This document shows positions 1 through 9,205 of a stretch of DNA of 64,000 nt, one piece after another. This DNA comes from Robiginitalea sp. SC105. GTDB taxonomy: Bacteria > Bacteroidota > Bacteroidia > Flavobacteriales > Flavobacteriaceae. The stretch spans positions 1,786,682 to 1,850,681 of the forward strand of contig NZ_JACLZF010000001.1 in the NCBI RefSeq assembly GCF_014243345.1. Reading direction: 5' to 3'. The notes under the pieces were generated by a model. It was not told where the DNA came from. It ran no database searches and worked only from the letters and a program-made list of their open reading frames with translations. Each line of letters opens with the position of its first letter. Positions within the stretch are counted from its first letter, which is position 1. Made by a program: the position numbers and the translations under genes.

Positions 1-3000
1 GCCCTCCAGGCCAGCCCGGTATTCAGCGGCCTGAACCCGGGTAACTACACCATCGAGGTAGTGGACGGCAACAATTGTTCGGACGCGGTGACCGCTACCA
101 TCAACTCCCAGCTTCGGGTCACCACGAGCATTGACGCGGAAATCCCCTGCGGCGGTGCAGACGGCGGCATCCGGGTCCAGGTTACCGGCGGGTACCTGGC
201 CGGGGCCGGGCCCAAACAATACGAGGTGAGCATCGACGGGGGTACTTCCTTCGGGGGTGCCGTCCCGCTGACCAGCAACAGCTTTACCTACAACACCAAC
301 GTGTCCGGGGATTACGTATTCCGGGTAACCGACAACCAGGGCTGCGTGGCAGTATCCACCCCGATTACCCTCAGCCCGCCGGTGAATATCGACCCGGCTA
401 CGGCCGTGGTAACCCCAGCCAGCTGCGGGGAGACCAACAACGGGATCGTCACGATTACCCCGGATGCCACCAGCGGCATCCCCCCCTATGAAATCAGTTT
501 TGACGGCGGGGCCTTTGGTTCCCAGTCCGTGTTTTCCAACCTGGTTGCAGGCCAGACCTATACCTTTGTCGTCCGGGATGCCCGGGGCTGTGAAACCATC
601 CCTGATGACATTACCATCCCCCTCGACGGGACGCCCCCGCCGGATGCCACCGTGGCCCCGATAACCGCAACCTGCGCTGCCGGGACCGTGGAGGGCAGCA
701 TCCAGGTCACGTCCGTAGCCGGCGGCACCGCCAACTATACGTACATCCTGCAGGACGCCTTTGGCGTGGAACTCGACCGCATCGGCCCGACGGCCAGTAC
801 TTCCGAAACCTTTGCCAACGTCATCCCGGGAATTTACACCGTGGTGACCATCGATGCCCTGGGCTGCCGGGACGAAGACACAGTTACTGTAGACCAGACC
901 ACCCTGGATGTGGTCCCGGACCCGGTGCCGGCCCCGACCTGCGATCCGGGCGGTTTTACCAACACCGTGGAGATCGTCGGTGGGGTAGGACCCTTCCTGA
1001 TCCGCCTGGCTACGGACCCGATCCCCCCGGTATCGCCCAACAGCCCGCCGCGGCGCCATACCTTCAGCGGCCTGCAGTTCGGGGTTTCCTACGAGGTAGA
1101 AGTCACCGACCTGGGAACAGGATGCATCTACCTTGATGTAATCGACCCGGTCGACGGCCCCAGCCCCCTGGACGTGACTGCCACGAGCACCCCGGGCTAT
1201 TGCGATGCAAACCGGAACGGGCAGATCCTCTTTGAGGTAATCGGTTTTGCGCCCGGCTCGGACCTGCTCATCGAATTGCTGAATACGGATGACGGCACGC
1301 GGATCACTATCGACAACCCGACCAATGTCAGTCCGACCTATTCCGGTTCGCACGAGACGCTGCCGGGCAACTACCAGGTCATCGTCACCGACCTGACGAA
1401 CGACTGTACGGATGCCACAGCCATCATGATCGACCAGAATACGCCCTCCATCGACATCCTGGCCCAGGAACCGGCCAACTGTAATGCCTTCGGGCAGTTT
1501 ACCGTACAGGGATCCGGCGGGGGAGGCGGCCCGTATACCTTTGCCTTTATGGATGCCGGCGTACCCCCGTCCCCTGGGGATTTCGATACGGCGACCACCT
1601 TTATTGGCCCGGCCGGGAACTACGACATCTATGTGCAGGACGCCACCGGGTGTACCTCTTTTGCGATCGCCCAGATCATCAACCTGGAACCGGACCTGCC
1701 CAGCCCCGCCTTCGTGGTGGAAAACCAGTGCGACAATACGGTGACTTCCTTCGATATCCTGGTGCAGATGCCTTCCAGTGTGGATACGCCCCGCTTTACC
1801 CTGAACGGGGACGAACAGTTCCCGGTCCTCAACGGCGGGTTCTGGGAGCATACCTTTACGGTTGCAACCCCCGGGGATTACACCGTGGACGTAGTGGATG
1901 CCAATGGTTGTACGAGCCAGGGGACGGCTACCGTCTATGAATTCCTGAGCGCCTCCGGCGGGTTCAGTACAGACCCCACCTGCAATGCGCCCGATGGGGA
2001 GATCACCATCAGCACCCTGGGCGGCAGCGGGGACTTTACCTTTGAGTTGCGCACCGGCGCCGGCGCGTACCTGGCAGACAATACCACCGGCGTCTTCACC
2101 GGCTATGCCCCCGGGGATTATGAGGTGCTTGTTACCGACAATATAGTGACCGACGGGGTGATCAACTGTTTCTTCCTCGTAGACGGGATTACCCTGGATC
2201 CGGCCATCCCGCCCGTGATCAGCGCCGTGCTGGATACGGATATCTCCTGCAACGGAGCCGATGACGGCGCCATCGACGTCTTCCTCCAGGCGGGCACGGA
2301 TGCAGACAGCCCGATCACCTATACGCTCTACCAGGCCGGGACCTCGACGGTCGTCCAGCAAAACAGTTCCGGTTCATTTACAGGGCTGTCATCCGGCACG
2401 TATGACGTCACCGTGGTGACCAGCCGCGGGTGCGAAGACCGGCAGGATGACATTGAAATTTCCGAGCCGACGGTGTTCTCCATCTCGGCCAACGCCCCGG
2501 ATTTTGCCTGCGAACCCGGTGCCAACCGCTACAGTTCCACCATTGTGACCGTCAACGTGGTGGACGCAGGTACACCTGGTTACCAGTACAGCATTACGGG
2601 CTTTGGGAATTACCAGACCTCGAACACCTTTGAGATCGTGGATAATGGTTCGCCCCAAAACATCGTGGTGTATGCCATCGATGCGAATGGCTGCCAAGAC
2701 ACCTTTGCACTGCCAACCCTCAATCCTCCTACGGACGTGCTGCCGACACTCTCCCTGCAGGCGGCCCTCACCTGTACCACGGACGAGCGTATCCGGGTAG
2801 ACGTAGTGGGAAGCACTGATTTTACCCTTTCCGTGGCCAGCGGCCCGGCGGCCCCGGCTCCCAGGACGAACAACCCGGGCGACAGCTTTGTGGAGATGGA
2901 CCTGCCGGTGGCCGGTGGCTACCTGCTGGAAATCACCGACAATATCGGCGGGTGTACCTATCCGCTGCCCCTGCACGAGGTGTTCGAACCCACCTATCCC

Positions 3001-5757
3001 GTCCCGGTCATCAGCGAAGCCAACCCGGTGCGCTGCGCCATCCCGGGGAATGACGGGGCCCTGTTTATCGAGGTTTCCGACTATACCGGGGTATACGACT
3101 ACCAGGTCTACCGGGTAGACAGCGGCGGGAACCGCATCCTGCCGGCCCTGGCCAGCGGCAGCTTTGATACGGCCAATTACCCGGATGTGAGCGGGGATCC
3201 GGCCCGGATTACCGGCCTGCCCGGCGGCAACTTTATCGTGGATATCGTTTCCCAGGATTCCCCGGGATGCCCGGCCGAATCCAACGTGGCCACCGTCCGC
3301 GCCCCCAATGGCCCCCTGCTGCCGACTCTCGAAGAGGAGGGCAACGTATCCTGTAACGACAACCTCGGGGTTATCGTGGCTTCCGCTACCGGTGGCTGGG
3401 ATATCGCCCCCTATGAGTACCGCCTCCTCCGGGATGACGGGAGCGGCTATACGGAGGTAGTGGCCTTCTCTGCCAGCGACCGGTTCGAGAACCTGAGCAG
3501 CGGTGACTACCGGGTGGAAGTCCGGGATATCGAAGGCTGCATCGAAGCGGCAGATATCACCCTTTCCCCGATACCGCCCATCCTCGTGGGGATCCGCGAG
3601 CCCCAGGCACTGATCTGCCCCGGCGGCAACAATGCCATCCTGGAGGCCTATGACCCGGCCACAGGCGATGCCACCACGGCCCTGACCGGCGCTTCGGGCG
3701 GTGTCCCGGGTTCCGGATACAAGTACCAGCTGATCTACCTGGGCAGCAATGACATCACGGACGAAATCTCCCGCAGCGGCCTGCAGGACACCCCGGTGTT
3801 CGCCGGTGCGGCGGGGGAAGGGTACATCAGCACGGGCTGGTATGCCATCGAGGTATCCTCCACCTACGACTGCGTCGGGGTGAGCGAACCCTATTTCGTA
3901 AACCCCCCGCCCCCCATCATCCCAACCCTGGTACAGGTCCGTGCCCCGGGTTGCGGGGGGCAGGGCGAAATGCGCCTGAGCATCCAGAACCCCGAGCCTG
4001 GGTTCGACTACGAATACCGGTCCATTACGGCCCTGCCATCGGATCCCTTTATTTCCATGGGACCCGGACAAACCTCCGTACTGATCATGGGAGGCCCCGG
4101 GTTCTACCAGTTCGACGTCCGCAAGATCAACGCCTCCAATGTATGTGACGTGGTCCGCGCCAACGGGCTGACACTCATCGATGCCCAGGACCTGGACCTG
4201 GTGGTCAACCTGCCGGACGATATTTCCTGTGCCAATGAGATCGACGGCCGGATCGAATCCTTTGCCAGCGGCGGGGTAGGGAACAACAGCTTTATCCTGT
4301 ATGACGGGGATCCGGGGCCGGACCCTTTCAACCCGCTACCGGGCGCAACAGTGGTCCGCGGGCCCCAGCCGGACGGCACCTTTGAACAGCTTTCGGACGG
4401 GAACCAGTATTACGTGGCGGTAACCAGCGGGAATACCTGCGGCGATGTGGAAGGCCCCCTGACCATCATGCGCCCCGCACCGATTGTCTTCACCGCATCT
4501 GCCACTCCGGTTTCCTGCGCGGGCGAGGACGACGGCAGCATTACCGTTGAGGTGACCAGCGGGGGCGAAGGCCTGATCCAGTTTGCCATCGCGCCGAATT
4601 TCAATGAGTTCTTCAGTGACCCGGCCACCCCGGGGCGCTATACCTTCACCGACCTGGAAGGCGCACCCGGAGGGCGTACCTACGACATCCTGATCCAGGA
4701 TGCGGAGGGCTGTTCCGAGCTTACGACGGTGACGGTAACCGAACCCCAACCCTTGGAGCTGAGCTTTTCGGCCACGGATGAAACATGTATCGGTGCGGCG
4801 GACGGATCGGCCCAGCTGACTATTACGGGCGGCACCCCCTTTGTGGATGCCTCCGGGATCCCGTATTACGAAACGAGCCTGGATTCCTCCGCCGATGTGG
4901 ACTACGTCCGGAACGATGCCCTTTTCTACGACAACCTGTTGGGCGGGCAGTCCTATGTGGTCTTTGTCCGGGATGCCAATGGCTGTATGGCCAATATCGT
5001 CGTCCCCATCGAGATAGGCGTGGACCTGACGGCCACCGTGGATGTGCGCTACGGGTGCGACGGGATTTTCCCGAACAATTCGGCAGAAGTAACCCTGAAC
5101 GACAGCAACCTGTATTCCGGGGTGCTGATCGCGCTGGACCCCCTGGACCCGACCGATGCCATTACGGCCGAAGCCACGGATGTCCGCAGTTGGGGCGACC
5201 TGCCTGCAGGGGACCACATCGTGTACATCTACCACGAAAACGGCTGTACGATCTTTGAGGAATTCACCATCGACGACTACCAGCCGCTGACCCTGGATGC
5301 CATGCAGACCGGCCCGAATGAAATCACGGCCACGGCCAGCGGCGGTTTTGGCGGCTACGAGTATTTCTTCAACGGCGATTCCTTTGGCAGCAACAATGTA
5401 TTCACCATCAGCTACGATGCCAATATCCGGATCCGGGTGGTGGACCAGCAGGGATGTACGGTGGAGATCAGTTTCCCCTTCGATTTTGAGGGTATGGTGG
5501 AGCTGCCCAATTATTTCACCCCGGACGGGGACGGGATGAACGACCAGTGGTCGCCCGGAAACCGGGAATTCTTCCCGAATATCGAGATCAAGATCTACGA
5601 CCGCTACGGCCGGGTCGTGGCCATCCTGGACCAGGTCAGGAACTGGGACGGCACCTACGAGGGATCGGACCTGCCCAGCGGCGACTACTGGTATGTAGTC
5701 AATGCCAACGACAATGAAAAACAGCAATATGTAGGGCACTTTACCCTTTACAGATAG
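1..5757 (+). CDS. Giant T9SS-exported adhesin with SprB-like repeats (5' end outside window)
   Basis: The reading frame is open from base 1, so the protein is N-terminally truncated by the window edge; at least 1,918 residues are visible. It consists of many diverged repeats of about 70-90 residues, each with a Cys near the start, an acidic 'NGxxDG' turn, a 'GG..PY.Y' core and a closing 'G.Y.V.V.D..GC'. This is the pattern of SprB-type repeats of gliding and adhesion proteins. The last ~85 residues (NYFTPDGDGMND, then IYDRYGR, then GDYWYVV) match the type B gliding-motility-associated C-terminal domain that directs export through T9SS. Expected location is the cell surface or outside the cell. 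Codon use is strongly GC-biased, which creates long antisense open frames. No neighbour in the window points to a ligand, and a rho-independent terminator follows. The family assignment is firm; the binding partner is unknown. Confidence 0.9.
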   Translation, partial: ALQASPVFSGLNPGNYTIEVVDGNNCSDAVTATINSQLRVTTSIDAEIPCGGADGGIRVQVTGGYLAGAGPKQYEVSIDGGTSFGGAVPLTSNSFTYNTNVSGDYVFRVTDNQGCVAVSTPITLSPPVNIDPATAVVTPASCGETNNGIVTITPDATSGIPPYEISFDGGAFGSQSVFSNLVAGQTYTFVVRDARGCETIPDDITIPLDGTPPPDATVAPITATCAAGTVEGSIQVTSVAGGTANYTYILQDAFGVELDRIGPTASTSETFANVIPGIYTVVTIDALGCRDEDTVTVDQTTLDVVPDPVPAPTCDPGGFTNTVEIVGGVGPFLIRLATDPIPPVSPNSPPRRHTFSGLQFGVSYEVEVTDLGTGCIYLDVIDPVDGPSPLDVTATSTPGYCDANRNGQILFEVIGFAPGSDLLIELLNTDDGTRITIDNPTNVSPTYSGSHETLPGNYQVIVTDLTNDCTDATAIMIDQNTPSIDILAQEPANCNAFGQFTVQGSGGGGGPYTFAFMDAGVPPSPGDFDTATTFIGPAGNYDIYVQDATGCTSFAIAQIINLEPDLPSPAFVVENQCDNTVTSFDILVQMPSSVDTPRFTLNGDEQFPVLNGGFWEHTFTVATPGDYTVDVVDANGCTSQGTATVYEFLSASGGFSTDPTCNAPDGEITISTLGGSGDFTFELRTGAGAYLADNTTGVFTGYAPGDYEVLVTDNIVTDGVINCFFLVDGITLDPAIPPVISAVLDTDISCNGADDGAIDVFLQAGTDADSPITYTLYQAGTSTVVQQNSSGSFTGLSSGTYDVTVVTSRGCEDRQDDIEISEPTVFSISANAPDFACEPGANRYSSTIVTVNVVDAGTPGYQYSITGFGNYQTSNTFEIVDNGSPQNIVVYAIDANGCQDTFALPTLNPPTDVLPTLSLQAALTCTTDERIRVDVVGSTDFTLSVASGPAAPAPRTNNPGDSFVEMDLPVAGGYLLEITDNIGGCTYPLPLHEVFEPTYPVPVISEANPVRCAIPGNDGALFIEVSDYTGVYDYQVYRVDSGGNRILPALASGSFDTANYPDVSGDPARITGLPGGNFIVDIVSQDSPGCPAESNVATVRAPNGPLLPTLEEEGNVSCNDNLGVIVASATGGWDIAPYEYRLLRDDGSGYTEVVAFSASDRFENLSSGDYRVEVRDIEGCIEAADITLSPIPPILVGIREPQALICPGGNNAILEAYDPATGDATTALTGASGGVPGSGYKYQLIYLGSNDITDEISRSGLQDTPVFAGAAGEGYISTGWYAIEVSSTYDCVGVSEPYFVNPPPPIIPTLVQVRAPGCGGQGEMRLSIQNPEPGFDYEYRSITALPSDPFISMGPGQTSVLIMGGPGFYQFDVRKINASNVCDVVRANGLTLIDAQDLDLVVNLPDDISCANEIDGRIESFASGGVGNNSFILYDGDPGPDPFNPLPGATVVRGPQPDGTFEQLSDGNQYYVAVTSGNTCGDVEGPLTIMRPAPIVFTASATPVSCAGEDDGSITVEVTSGGEGLIQFAIAPNFNEFFSDPATPGRYTFTDLEGAPGGRTYDILIQDAEGCSELTTVTVTEPQPLELSFSATDETCIGAADGSAQLTITGGTPFVDASGIPYYETSLDSSADVDYVRNDALFYDNLLGGQSYVVFVRDANGCMANIVVPIEIGVDLTATVDVRYGCDGIFPNNSAEVTLNDSNLYSGVLIALDPLDPTDAITAEATDVRSWGDLPAGDHIVYIYHENGCTIFEEFTIDDYQPLTLDAMQTGPNEITATASGGFGGYEYFFNGDSFGSNNVFTISYDANIRIRVVDQQGCTVEISFPFDFEGMVELPNYFTPDGDGMNDQWSPGNREFFPNIEIKIYDRYGRVVAILDQVRNWDGTYEGSDLPSGDYWYVVNANDNEKQQYVGHFTLYR

Positions 5758-5782
5758 CCAGCGATACGTGGAGCAAGTTGGT

Positions 5783-5826
5783 ACCGGCATCCGGATGTAT
5801 TTCCGGGTGCCGGTTTATTTATTTTG
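5783..5826 (+). terminator. Rho-independent terminator after the adhesin gene
   Basis: A 12-bp stem with one G-U pair (ACCGGCAtCCGG against CCGGgTGCCGGT) and an 8-nt loop is followed by TTTATTTATTTT. It begins 26 bases after the adhesin stop and separates that gene from the convergent minus-strand gene. Confidence 0.85.
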
Positions 5827-5874
5827 GAAGGTGATCCGCGGGTCCCCGGTAACTGCCTGAAAATTGCTGGCCAG

Positions 5875-6648
5875 CTAGTGGAGCAAAAGCCCGTCCTCGA
5901 GCAGGATATCATACCGGTAACCCGCCCCAAAATCGCGGTTTAGGCTGACCCGGGCGCGGAAGGTGACAGTCTGCCCGGCCTCTGTGGTGGCCCCTGTCGT
6001 GAGCACCAGCTCGGCCGATTCTTCATCAGGGTCCCGGAGGTGCACCCAGTTTCGGCCCATTATCCCCGAATTTACCTTCGTACAGATACCGGTTACTTCT
6101 ACCCAGGAGCCGGCATGTTCCTCAGGGCTTTTCAAGAGTTGGTGGATCCCTATGCGGGTCACTTTTTCCGGATTGCCCTCCGGGGACACCGGGTTTTCGG
6201 ATCTGTCCCCCTGAAGGGCATGGGGATTGGGGGGCCCCTTGCGCAGTCGGGAACGCTCTGATTCTGTCACCAATCGGGTTACCAGGTAGAGCGTATCGAA
6301 TACCCGGCCCAGGGCCGGACTTTCAAAATTTTTCTTCTGAACTGCTTCATTGTAGAAATACGTGCCCCCTTTGGTGGCGTTCCCTGTGCGGGTGGCAATC
6401 CAGTATACCCGATCGCCTTCGTTTACCTGCAGGTACCAGTAGTTATCTGCCGGAAGGACTTCCGATACGCGGACCTCGTGGAGGTCCAGGACCACATCGC
6501 CAGTGTTTGAAGGTTGCGTAGTTGTGGCACTTAACTGGTAATCCCTTTCTCTTGGCCCTCCGCAGGAAAGCAGCAGACAGGCAATCAAGGCAGTCCACAT
6601 TTGGAGATTTATCGGTTGTTTCACGGGAATCCGTTTTAATTTGAGCAC
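5875..6648 (-). CDS. Lipoprotein with NrfJ-like / OB-fold domains
   Basis: A 257-residue protein with a basic start, a hydrophobic segment and a lipobox ending LLLSC, so a periplasm-facing lipoprotein is expected. The first half contains 'YWYLQV..GD..YWIAT' and 'YFYNEAVQKKNF...FDTLYLV'. The second half contains 'GSWVEVTGICTKVNSGIMGRNW', the hallmark of the small OB-fold proteins annotated as NrfJ-related that occur beside c-type cytochromes. Middle residues are proline- and charge-rich, probably a linker. The start codon overlaps the 3' end of hemA by 13 bases, so the two are translationally linked and follow the cytochrome operon. Function is not established; a role in cytochrome or heme handling is inferred from the family and the neighbours. 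Confidence 0.6.
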   Translation of the reverse strand: MLKLKRIPVKQPINLQMWTALIACLLLSCGGPRERDYQLSATTTQPSNTGDVVLDLHEVRVSEVLPADNYWYLQVNEGDRVYWIATRTGNATKGGTYFYNEAVQKKNFESPALGRVFDTLYLVTRLVTESERSRLRKGPPNPHALQGDRSENPVSPEGNPEKVTRIGIHQLLKSPEEHAGSWVEVTGICTKVNSGIMGRNWVHLRDPDEESAELVLTTGATTEAGQTVTFRARVSLNRDFGAGYRYDILLEDGLLLH

Positions 6649-7844
6649 GGTACAGGTAATTGGGGTCGGGAATTGCCCTCGTCTTGATAATGGATGGGCG
6701 GCTCCTCGTTATGCCGGATCACTTCGCGGATCATCCGGTTGGCAATCTGGTCAATCTGTTCCGGGCTTGCAAGCGGATAGGTGGATTGCAGTTGCTTCCG
6801 GATAGATCGCTTGCGGCGGGCCAGCAGTTGCCGGAAGGGTTCTTTCTGCACCCAATCCATATAGGCTTGAAGTTCTTCGGCGAGAATCCGTTCCACCGTG
6901 CGGATTGCCGCTTTGCGTTTGGCACGGGTGCCTTCCAGTTGGGCTGTAATGGTATCCAGGTCGCATCGGATTACATGTTTATGCGCACCGAGGGATTTGT
7001 CGATATTTCCCGGTACAGCGAGGTCGATAAGCAAAACCTTGCGATCAGCCGCAATCCCGCCCGTAATAAGCCCGGGACAGTCGGACACTGCGGAAACCAC
7101 TACGTCGAACGCTTCCAATTGGTTTTCCCTGAGCCGGACCCAGGGCCAGCTCTTTATATTGTTTTCCCGTACCAGGGCCATCATTTTTGCCTCCGTGCGA
7201 TTGGTGATGCTCACATCCCGGAAACCAAATCGCGGGCTGTACTTCAATACCTGTCGGATAATGTCCCCGGCTCCCACCAGCAGGATCCGCTTATTTTTGG
7301 CATCCGTTCCAAAACTGTCCTGGACCATTTTAAGGGCCTTGTAGGCGGTGGATGTGGTCCCGTCCCGGAAGGCCGTTTCGTTGCGGATCCGTTTATGTGA
7401 ACGGAAAACGGTCTGCATGCCCCTTTCCAGGAGCGATCCCTGCCTTCCCCTCCGAATGGCACGCCGGTAGGCTTGCTTCACCTGGTGGTGGATTTCGGCA
7501 TCCCCGATAACGGACGATTCCAGACCGGCCGATACAGCAAGCAGGTGCTGAAGGGATTCCCCGGTGGCATCGCAGCAGGTAAACAGGTTCTTTTCCCGGG
7601 TCCCGGGTTTGCCCGGGGAATGTGTCAGCAGGTAATCGCGAAGTTGTCCGGCGGTCGTGATGCTGGATTCGAAATAGACTTCCGTCCGGTTACAGGTTAC
7701 CAACAGCAAAAATCCGGTAATATCGGGAAAAGCTTCCTGTAGGCCCTGTAAAAAGGATTCTTTGTCCGCTTCTGTAAAGTGGAACCGCTCCCGCTGGGAA
7801 ACAGTGGCCGAATGATGGGATATACTGGTGAATCTGAGTTGCAT
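6636..7844 (-). CDS. hemA: Glutamyl-tRNA reductase
   Basis: A 402-residue protein of normal length for the family. It catalyses NADPH-dependent reduction of glutamyl-tRNA(Glu) to glutamate-1-semialdehyde, the first step of C5 tetrapyrrole synthesis, in the cytoplasm. The catalytic Cys51 lies in TCNRTE; SVIGDAEIHHQVKQAY follows at about 111-126 in the catalytic domain; the NADPH-binding LLVGAGDIIRQ starts near 188; the C-terminal part is the helical dimerisation domain. It sits 81 bases downstream of a cytochrome operon, not with hemC or hemD, and overlaps the following lipoprotein gene. It may be a second copy dedicated to supplying heme for the cytochromes; this cannot be decided without the rest of the genome. 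Confidence 0.92.
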   Translation of the reverse strand: MQLRFTSISHHSATVSQRERFHFTEADKESFLQGLQEAFPDITGFLLLVTCNRTEVYFESSITTAGQLRDYLLTHSPGKPGTREKNLFTCCDATGESLQHLLAVSAGLESSVIGDAEIHHQVKQAYRRAIRRGRQGSLLERGMQTVFRSHKRIRNETAFRDGTTSTAYKALKMVQDSFGTDAKNKRILLVGAGDIIRQVLKYSPRFGFRDVSITNRTEAKMMALVRENNIKSWPWVRLRENQLEAFDVVVSAVSDCPGLITGGIAADRKVLLIDLAVPGNIDKSLGAHKHVIRCDLDTITAQLEGTRAKRKAAIRTVERILAEELQAYMDWVQKEPFRQLLARRKRSIRKQLQSTYPLASPEQIDQIANRMIREVIRHNEEPPIHYQDEGNSRPQLPVPCSN

Positions 7845-7925
7845 ACTATTTAATTGGTAGGTTTAGACCGGCCTGCACCCTGCGGGCCGGGCCATTACGA
7901 ATAGAATTTTCGGGGTGGAACAGGA

Positions 7926-8330
7926 CTATTCTTTCAGGGTTCTCACATAATTTACAATGAGCCACCGGTCTTCATCATCCGGTAGTTTTTTGGCAAATTC
8001 CGGCATATCGTCGCGTCCAAAGGTGGTTTTGTAAAACAGCGCCCCGTCGGTTTGAGCCTGAAAATCCGAGGTGGAAAAATCCCCCAGGTTACCTGTGAGG
8101 TCGGCTGCCTTGGGGCCATCCCCATACCCCTCGGACCCATGGCATGATTTGCAATGCTTGGAATAGAGGGATTTGCCGATGGCCATATTTTCCCGGTCGG
8201 ACGCATCGGTTGGGTTTTTCATGTCCTTGTATTCCTTGGGTACCACCCAGGTATCCTGGTAATTGGTAGTGAAAGCGAACAGAAACAGGGACAGGATCCC
8301 TGCAGCGGTTAGTAGCATCTTATTTTTCAT
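7926..8330 (-). CDS. Monoheme c-type cytochrome, periplasmic
   Basis: A 134-residue protein with an N-terminal hydrophobic signal (LLTAAGILSLFLFAF) and a single heme-attachment motif CKSCHG near residues 60-65. A distal Met in 'DDMPEFAKKL' and the C-terminal helix 'DRWLIVNYVRTL' are typical of small class I cytochromes c (cytochrome_CBB3 type). It is the last gene of the electron-transfer run, and its start overlaps the stop of the upstream anchored protein by 4 bases. It probably shuttles electrons in the periplasm for the NrfD/Fe-S module. The cytochrome call is certain; its partner is inferred. Confidence 0.88.
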   Translation of the reverse strand: MKNKMLLTAAGILSLFLFAFTTNYQDTWVVPKEYKDMKNPTDASDRENMAIGKSLYSKHCKSCHGSEGYGDGPKAADLTGNLGDFSTSDFQAQTDGALFYKTTFGRDDMPEFAKKLPDDEDRWLIVNYVRTLKE

Positions 8331-9205
8331 GTCAGATCATTTTTGGATTTAGAAATTTTGTAAAGATTTATCAGTAAATAGGCAATCGTCCCCCAAACCC
8401 CCAAAATCAGCAGGTTAGGTATCGTAAGCAGGAATATGGGGGTTTTATCGGGCGGCGACCACATGGTGCGTTCATCAAAAGTAGACTGGTCCGTTACCGG
8501 GACTCCGAGGGGTGCCGTAAAGCGGCTTTTGACCGTGCCGTAGTCCTCGTGGTCGGAGACCCGGGCCTCGAAGGTAAGGTTGCCATCGACACCTGGTATA
8601 TCCCCGGGAACGGGGACCATAACACTGCCGGAGTCATCGGTCAGGTTGAAATCCCCGCCGATGGCCAGTGGCCGGAAGAGCCTGGAAACGCTTATGCGGA
8701 CCGGATTCTCGCTTACCGGTTCTCCGGAGTACTCGTCGGTGAGGGTGGCTTTCACGTAATGCTGGTCGTTTTCTTCTACGATGTGGATATCCAGTATGGC
8801 GCGCCTGAAAGAAATCTCCCGTTCGACCTGTTTAAAGTCGGGATGATCCAGAGAGATTGCACGGTAGGTGTAGGTGCCGGTAGAATCCCGGTTGCATGCC
8901 CCGGGTTCCTGTAGGACAAAAACAGTTTTACCCATGTTGTCCGTAATTGCAGAACCCGTGGCCACCAGGCTGTCGTTCGGATACACGCAGAAAAGGTCAA
9001 AACCAAGACCCTCTGCAGGTTCAAAACCATTTTCCCCACGGAACCGGGCCTGAAGTTCCACTGCAGAAAAGTCCGGCATTTCAGCGATATGGTTCAGGGA
9101 GACCCGGACCTGGTTTTTTTCCTGGGCGCTCAGGTTCAGGCCGCTACATAGCAACAGGGCGGATGCCCAAAGGAGGTGTCGGGTATATTTAAGGCAAGGA
9201 CTCAT
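8327..9205 (-). CDS. Periplasmic beta-sandwich protein with C-terminal membrane anchor
   Basis: A 292-residue protein with a signal peptide (LLWASALLLCSGLNLSAQ), a long beta-rich periplasmic part that looks like two Ig/FixG-like sandwich domains (about 35-130 and 135-245), and one transmembrane helix near residues 260-280 (LTIPNLLILGVWGTIAYLL) followed by a short basic cytoplasmic tail. I do not recognise a named family. It overlaps its neighbours by 4 bases on both sides, between the NrfD gene and the cytochrome gene, so it is very likely a structural or assembly subunit of the same complex. Confidence 0.65.
   Translation of the reverse strand: MSPCLKYTRHLLWASALLLCSGLNLSAQEKNQVRVSLNHIAEMPDFSAVELQARFRGENGFEPAEGLGFDLFCVYPNDSLVATGSAITDNMGKTVFVLQEPGACNRDSTGTYTYRAISLDHPDFKQVEREISFRRAILDIHIVEENDQHYVKATLTDEYSGEPVSENPVRISVSRLFRPLAIGGDFNLTDDSGSVMVPVPGDIPGVDGNLTFEARVSDHEDYGTVKSRFTAPLGVPVTDQSTFDERTMWSPPDKTPIFLLTIPNLLILGVWGTIAYLLINLYKISKSKNDLT

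Noticed and set aside
2389-5790. Long minus-strand open frames (560 and 484 codons) under the adhesin gene
   Set aside because: The plus strand has a clear repeat protein with a sorting domain; the antisense frames follow the GC codon bias and show no domain or signal.
7869-7891. Hairpin CCGGCCTGC/GCGGGCCGG as a terminator between the cytochrome gene and hemA
   Set aside because: No T run follows on the minus strand and the stem is imperfect, so read-through into hemA remains possible.
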